64,000 bases of DNA from Chitinophaga deserti (GTDB lineage Bacteria > Bacteroidota > Bacteroidia > Chitinophagales > Chitinophagaceae), in contig NZ_QFFK01000001.1 of the NCBI RefSeq assembly GCF_003149455.1, forward strand, positions 248,001 through 312,000, read 5' to 3'. Of this stretch, positions 54,454 to 64,000 are shown in pieces; the stretch's first letter is position 1; every line of letters begins with the position of its first letter. A program made the position numbers and the translations under genes. The notes under the pieces are model-generated. The model was given only the letters and a program-made list of their open reading frames with translations. It was not told the origin of the DNA and ran no database searches.

Positions 54454-56751
54454 TTAGAGTGATAATGCGGTTAAGGCTTCGTCGAGATGGCGCACCATAT
54501 CTGCAGCGTTCTGTTTACTGAAAACCATAGGTGGTTTTATTTTAAGTACGTTGTACAGCGGCCCGTCGGTACTCAGCAGGAAGCCTCTTTCCTTCATGCT
54601 TTCAACCAGCGCGTTAATTTCATTCACTGCGGGTTCTTTTGTACCACGATCTTTCACCATTTCGGCGCCTACAAACAATCCATGCCCGCGCACATCGCTG
54701 ATTACGGGGTGTTTCTCCATCAGTCCCCGTAACCCTTCCATGAGGAAGTTGCCGGTTTCCAGTGCATGCTGCTGCATGCCTTCTGACTGGATCACATCCA
54801 GCACAGCCCTGCCGGTAGCCATTGATACAGGGTTACCGCCGAATGTGTTAAAGTATTCCATACCATTATTGAAGGCATCCGCAATCTCTTCTGTAACTAC
54901 CACAGCAGCCAGCGGGTGACCGTTGCCAATGGGTTTGCCCAGCACTACGATATCAGGCTCCACGTTCTGCAGCTGGAAGCCCCAGAAGTGTTCTCCTACG
55001 CGTCCAAAACCAACCTGAACTTCGTCGGCTATACAAAGTCCGCCGGCTTCCCGTACCAGACGGTATACGTTTTCGAGGTAATGATCGGGCAGAGGGATCT
55101 GGCCGCCTACGCCCAGCAGTGTTTCACAAATAAATGCAGATACTTTTCCGGAATTTGCAGCCAATATGTTCTTCACACTTTCCGCATACTTCTCTCCTGC
55201 CTGCGGGTCGTTATAACCATAGGGGCCACGGTACAGATCAGGAGAATCGGCTTTATGGATATAAGGCATCTGCCCGAAACCGCCTTTCCCGTCAAACTTA
55301 TACGGGCTCATTTCAATCGCTACCGTGGAAGTTCCGTGGTAAGCATGATCGAGTACGATCACATCTTTCCTTTTGGTAAAATGCCGGCTCATGCGGATGG
55401 CCAGATCATTCGCCTCACTCCCCGAATTGGTGAAATAGCACACTTTAAGTTTAGAAGGCAGCGTACGGGTAAGGGCTTTCCCGAACTCCACCAGGTGATC
55501 GTTCAGGTAACGGGTATTGGTATTGAGTGTGGCAATCTGGCGCTGCATGGCTTTTACCACCACAGGGTGGCAATGTCCTACATGACTCACGTTGTTCACA
55601 CAGTCGATATAGGTACCGCCTTTATCATCGTACAGGTATTGCAAGGCGCCTTTAATTATTTTAAGTGGCTGACGGTAGCTGATGCTGAGGTTGCGGCCTA
55701 TGAACTGGTGGCGCTCCTTCAGCAGCGGGCTATAGTCCTGCTCCTGCTTTACCAGTGCAGGCATGCCGCACGCTTTACGGAATACATCTGCTGCTTTTAC
55801 AGGATTGATACGGATCAGTTTCTCCAGCAGCTCCCAGGCATGGCGCTCTGTTACAAAATGGTGGCCGTTAACAGAACCATTGGAAGCCTGCCAGGCCGAT
55901 TGCGTAACACTGATGCAGAGGCGCGCGGCAATGAGGTAATAAATCAGGTCTACCTCCTGTTCCGTGAGCGGATAAGCAGCATGATATCCCTCAATTACCC
56001 AGGCGGCGGCCTGTAAAGGATCAGGAGTATCGAGCATGGCGTAAGTACATGCAATGGCAATGTTATTAACCAGTGCGGAATATACCATATCCCCCAAATC
56101 GATCAGGCCACTTACTTCACCGTTCTTCACCAGCACGTTATAATCGTTGGCATCGTTATGAATGCAGGCATGCCGCAGGGAACTGAGTACGGGGAGTACT
56201 TCCGTTTCAAATGCCAGCAGGAAGTATCCCGCCAGGCGGCGCTTTTCCGGATCGGTAATGCAATGCAGAAAACGATTGGCATCTGCTGCGGTATTCACAT
56301 CCCACACATAAGGCCTGTGAAGGGCGTCGTGGGCAAAGTCCTGCAGAGACTCATCGGTTTTACCGAGGAAATGGCCCAGGCCGGTATAGAGTGATTTAGG
56401 TTTATCTTTCACATGCACCCAGCAATCACCATCCAGCCAGGTGAGAATGCGCACATTATACTGCTTCCCGTTATTGAAAACCGGCGTTAGTTCCTGGCGG
56501 TTCTTGTTGCGGAGTATCTGCTGAAACTTCCAGGCTACAGGGCTTACCGTAAGGTGATCCAGCAGGCGGAGCTGTGCATCGAGGAAGGAATAAGGTTTTT
56601 CCTCACCTGTTACCTTCAGGATAAACTTCCGGCCAGACGCATCCGTGAGCCTGTAATTGTATTCGTCGTATCCCTGAAGTGTGTCCACTTCCACCGCAAG
56701 CAGGTAGTTTTTCTGCACCAGCTGCTGCACTTCGTTTGCTGTGAATTGCAT
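54454..56751 (-). CDS. Fused APH-type kinase and class III phospho-lyase (HYKK-PHYKPL-like)
   Basis: A 765-residue two-domain enzyme. Residues 1 to about 300 are an aminoglycoside-phosphotransferase-like kinase with Brenner motif HNDANDYN (H198, D200, N205) and the metal Asp in IDLGD (D218). Residues of about 335-765 are a class III PLP enzyme: GSEAND (444-449), D576 in IADEVQVGFGR and the Schiff-base K606 in LGKPIGNGHP. In humans these activities are separate: hydroxylysine kinase HYKK and 5-phosphohydroxylysine phospho-lyase PHYKPL (or ETNPPL for phosphoethanolamine). The product of PHYKPL is 2-aminoadipate semialdehyde, the substrate of the neighbouring ALDH7. Hydroxylysine is therefore favoured over ethanolamine. 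Confidence 0.88.
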   Translation of the reverse strand: MQFTANEVQQLVQKNYLLAVEVDTLQGYDEYNYRLTDASGRKFILKVTGEEKPYSFLDAQLRLLDHLTVSPVAWKFQQILRNKNRQELTPVFNNGKQYNVRILTWLDGDCWVHVKDKPKSLYTGLGHFLGKTDESLQDFAHDALHRPYVWDVNTAADANRFLHCITDPEKRRLAGYFLLAFETEVLPVLSSLRHACIHNDANDYNVLVKNGEVSGLIDLGDMVYSALVNNIAIACTYAMLDTPDPLQAAAWVIEGYHAAYPLTEQEVDLIYYLIAARLCISVTQSAWQASNGSVNGHHFVTERHAWELLEKLIRINPVKAADVFRKACGMPALVKQEQDYSPLLKERHQFIGRNLSISYRQPLKIIKGALQYLYDDKGGTYIDCVNNVSHVGHCHPVVVKAMQRQIATLNTNTRYLNDHLVEFGKALTRTLPSKLKVCYFTNSGSEANDLAIRMSRHFTKRKDVIVLDHAYHGTSTVAIEMSPYKFDGKGGFGQMPYIHKADSPDLYRGPYGYNDPQAGEKYAESVKNILAANSGKVSAFICETLLGVGGQIPLPDHYLENVYRLVREAGGLCIADEVQVGFGRVGEHFWGFQLQNVEPDIVVLGKPIGNGHPLAAVVVTEEIADAFNNGMEYFNTFGGNPVSMATGRAVLDVIQSEGMQQHALETGNFLMEGLRGLMEKHPVISDVRGHGLFVGAEMVKDRGTKEPAVNEINALVESMKERGFLLSTDGPLYNVLKIKPPMVFSKQNAADMVRHLDEALTALSL

Positions 56752-56755
56752 GTCG

Positions 56756-63305
<6,550 letters not shown>

Positions 63306-63327
63306 AATGTTCGATTTTTGATTCAGT

Positions 63328-64000
63328 TTAGAAGCCTACGTTTACACCAACCACAAAGGAGCGGCTCATGGGATAATACCCACGGTCTACACCACGGCTG
63401 AAAATACCGGTGTTGGATAAGTCCGGATCAAAGCCGGTGTATTTCGTGAACGTGAGCAGGTTGAATGCTCCGGCGTAAATACGCAGACGGTCTACATGCG
63501 CCTTTTTAGTCAGCTCCTGCGGAAGGGTGTATCCCAGCTGAAGGTTCCGTAAGCGGAGGAACGATGCATCTTCGAGGAAGTAATCTGATACGCGGAGGTT
63601 CTCGTTCCTGTCTTCGTTGCTCAGGCGGTAAATGTCGGACCCTGAGTTAGAAGGGCTCCAGGCATTCACGAGGTCTGCAGAGCGGTAGAAGCGGTACAGG
63701 AACATCTTTGCACCATTGTACATTTTCTGCCCCTGCTTACCATTCAGGAAGATCATCAGGTCGAAGTTCTTCCAGGCAGCATTGAAGGTTACACCGTAAT
63801 CGAGTTTCGGCAAACCGTTGCCCATGATCTGCTTGTCCTCATCGTTCAGCTCACCATCTCCATTGGTATCATCGAAACGGAGATCGCCGGGCGCGGCATT
63901 GGGCTGCAGCTTATCACCACCTTTATTCACATGCGCATCAACCTCTGCCTGTGAGCGGAAGATGCCGGAAGATTTGTAGAGATAGAAAGATGCCAGCGCT
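63328..64000 (-). CDS. SusC/RagA TonB-dependent receptor, 5' end outside window
   Basis: Only the last 224 codons are visible; the frame stays open to the right edge. The visible part is the C-terminal barrel of a SusC protein: FYLYKSSGIFRSQAEVDAHV, GDLRFDDTNGDGELNDEDKQ (Ca-binding-like loop), then YGVTFNAAWKNFDLMIFLNG and the closing VGVNVGF with C-terminal Phe. It precedes the susD gene by 22 bp. Regulators of this locus, if any, should lie beyond 64000. Confidence 0.95.
   Translation of the reverse strand, partial: ALASFYLYKSSGIFRSQAEVDAHVNKGGDKLQPNAAPGDLRFDDTNGDGELNDEDKQIMGNGLPKLDYGVTFNAAWKNFDLMIFLNGKQGQKMYNGAKMFLYRFYRSADLVNAWSPSNSGSDIYRLSNEDRNENLRVSDYFLEDASFLRLRNLQLGYTLPQELTKKAHVDRLRIYAGAFNLLTFTKYTGFDPDLSNTGIFSRGVDRGYYPMSRSFVVGVNVGF

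Overview
The window looks like a chromosomal segment from a Bacteroidota bacterium, most probably the Chitinophaga group. The reasons are two SusC/SusD pairs, an ECF sigma/FecR relay, a T9SS-type C-terminal sorting domain, -7 promoter elements close to TAnnTTTG, few Shine-Dalgarno sequences, and a chitinase next to a hexosaminidase. The genus is inferred; no rRNA or tRNA gene was seen.

Layout. 1-3.5 kb: chitin breakdown (GH20 cut by the window edge, GH18). 3.5-7 kb: a lipoprotein with a DUF2306 membrane protein, a TPR-like lipoprotein and a TonB-like protein. 7-12.7 kb: tripartite RND efflux operon. 12.7-15.2 kb: KefC-type K+/H+ antiporter with its flavodoxin-fold partner. 15.3-19 kb: complete oxidative pentose phosphate operon (gnd-zwf-pgl). 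19-24 kb: FMN reductase, DUF4397 lipoprotein, exported VOC protein, SGNH hydrolase, and an alpha/beta hydrolase next to a TetR regulator, both preceded by the same operator-like sequence. 24-29 kb: GH105 enzyme behind a LacI-type palindrome, an array of 11-bp repeats, a DUF4198 protein, an unknown exported protein and a ClC channel. 29.1-35.8 kb: one 2210-residue secreted S8 protease-like protein with three LamG domains. 36-45 kb: sigma-FecR-SusC-SusD locus with a phosphodiester glycosidase and an IPT/NHL lipoprotein. 45.1-46.5 kb: a sensor kinase whose sensor half looks like the N-terminal domain of AraC-type regulators. 47.4-49.2 kb: two-gene RNA repair cassette (HD-Pnk and RNA ligase). 49.5-51.9 kb: arsenic resistance (arsR, acr3, DUF6428, arsC). 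52-64 kb: SusC-SusD-GH2-GH63-like-kinase/phospho-lyase fusion-DUF1338-ALDH7.

The last locus is the most interesting. Read together, its genes fit uptake and complete breakdown of collagen-type glucosyl-galactosyl-hydroxylysine. The GH63-like enzyme could remove the alpha-glucose and the GH2 enzyme the beta-galactose. The fused kinase/phospho-lyase would turn 5-hydroxylysine into 2-aminoadipate semialdehyde, ALDH7 would oxidise this to 2-aminoadipate, and DUF1338 would act on 2-oxoadipate. The order and overlaps are visible in the sequence; the substrate is inferred.

Two further systems merit attention: the AraC-sensor/histidine kinase fusion and the RNA repair pair. Start codons were chosen by signal peptides and family N-termini, because ribosome binding sites are weak here.
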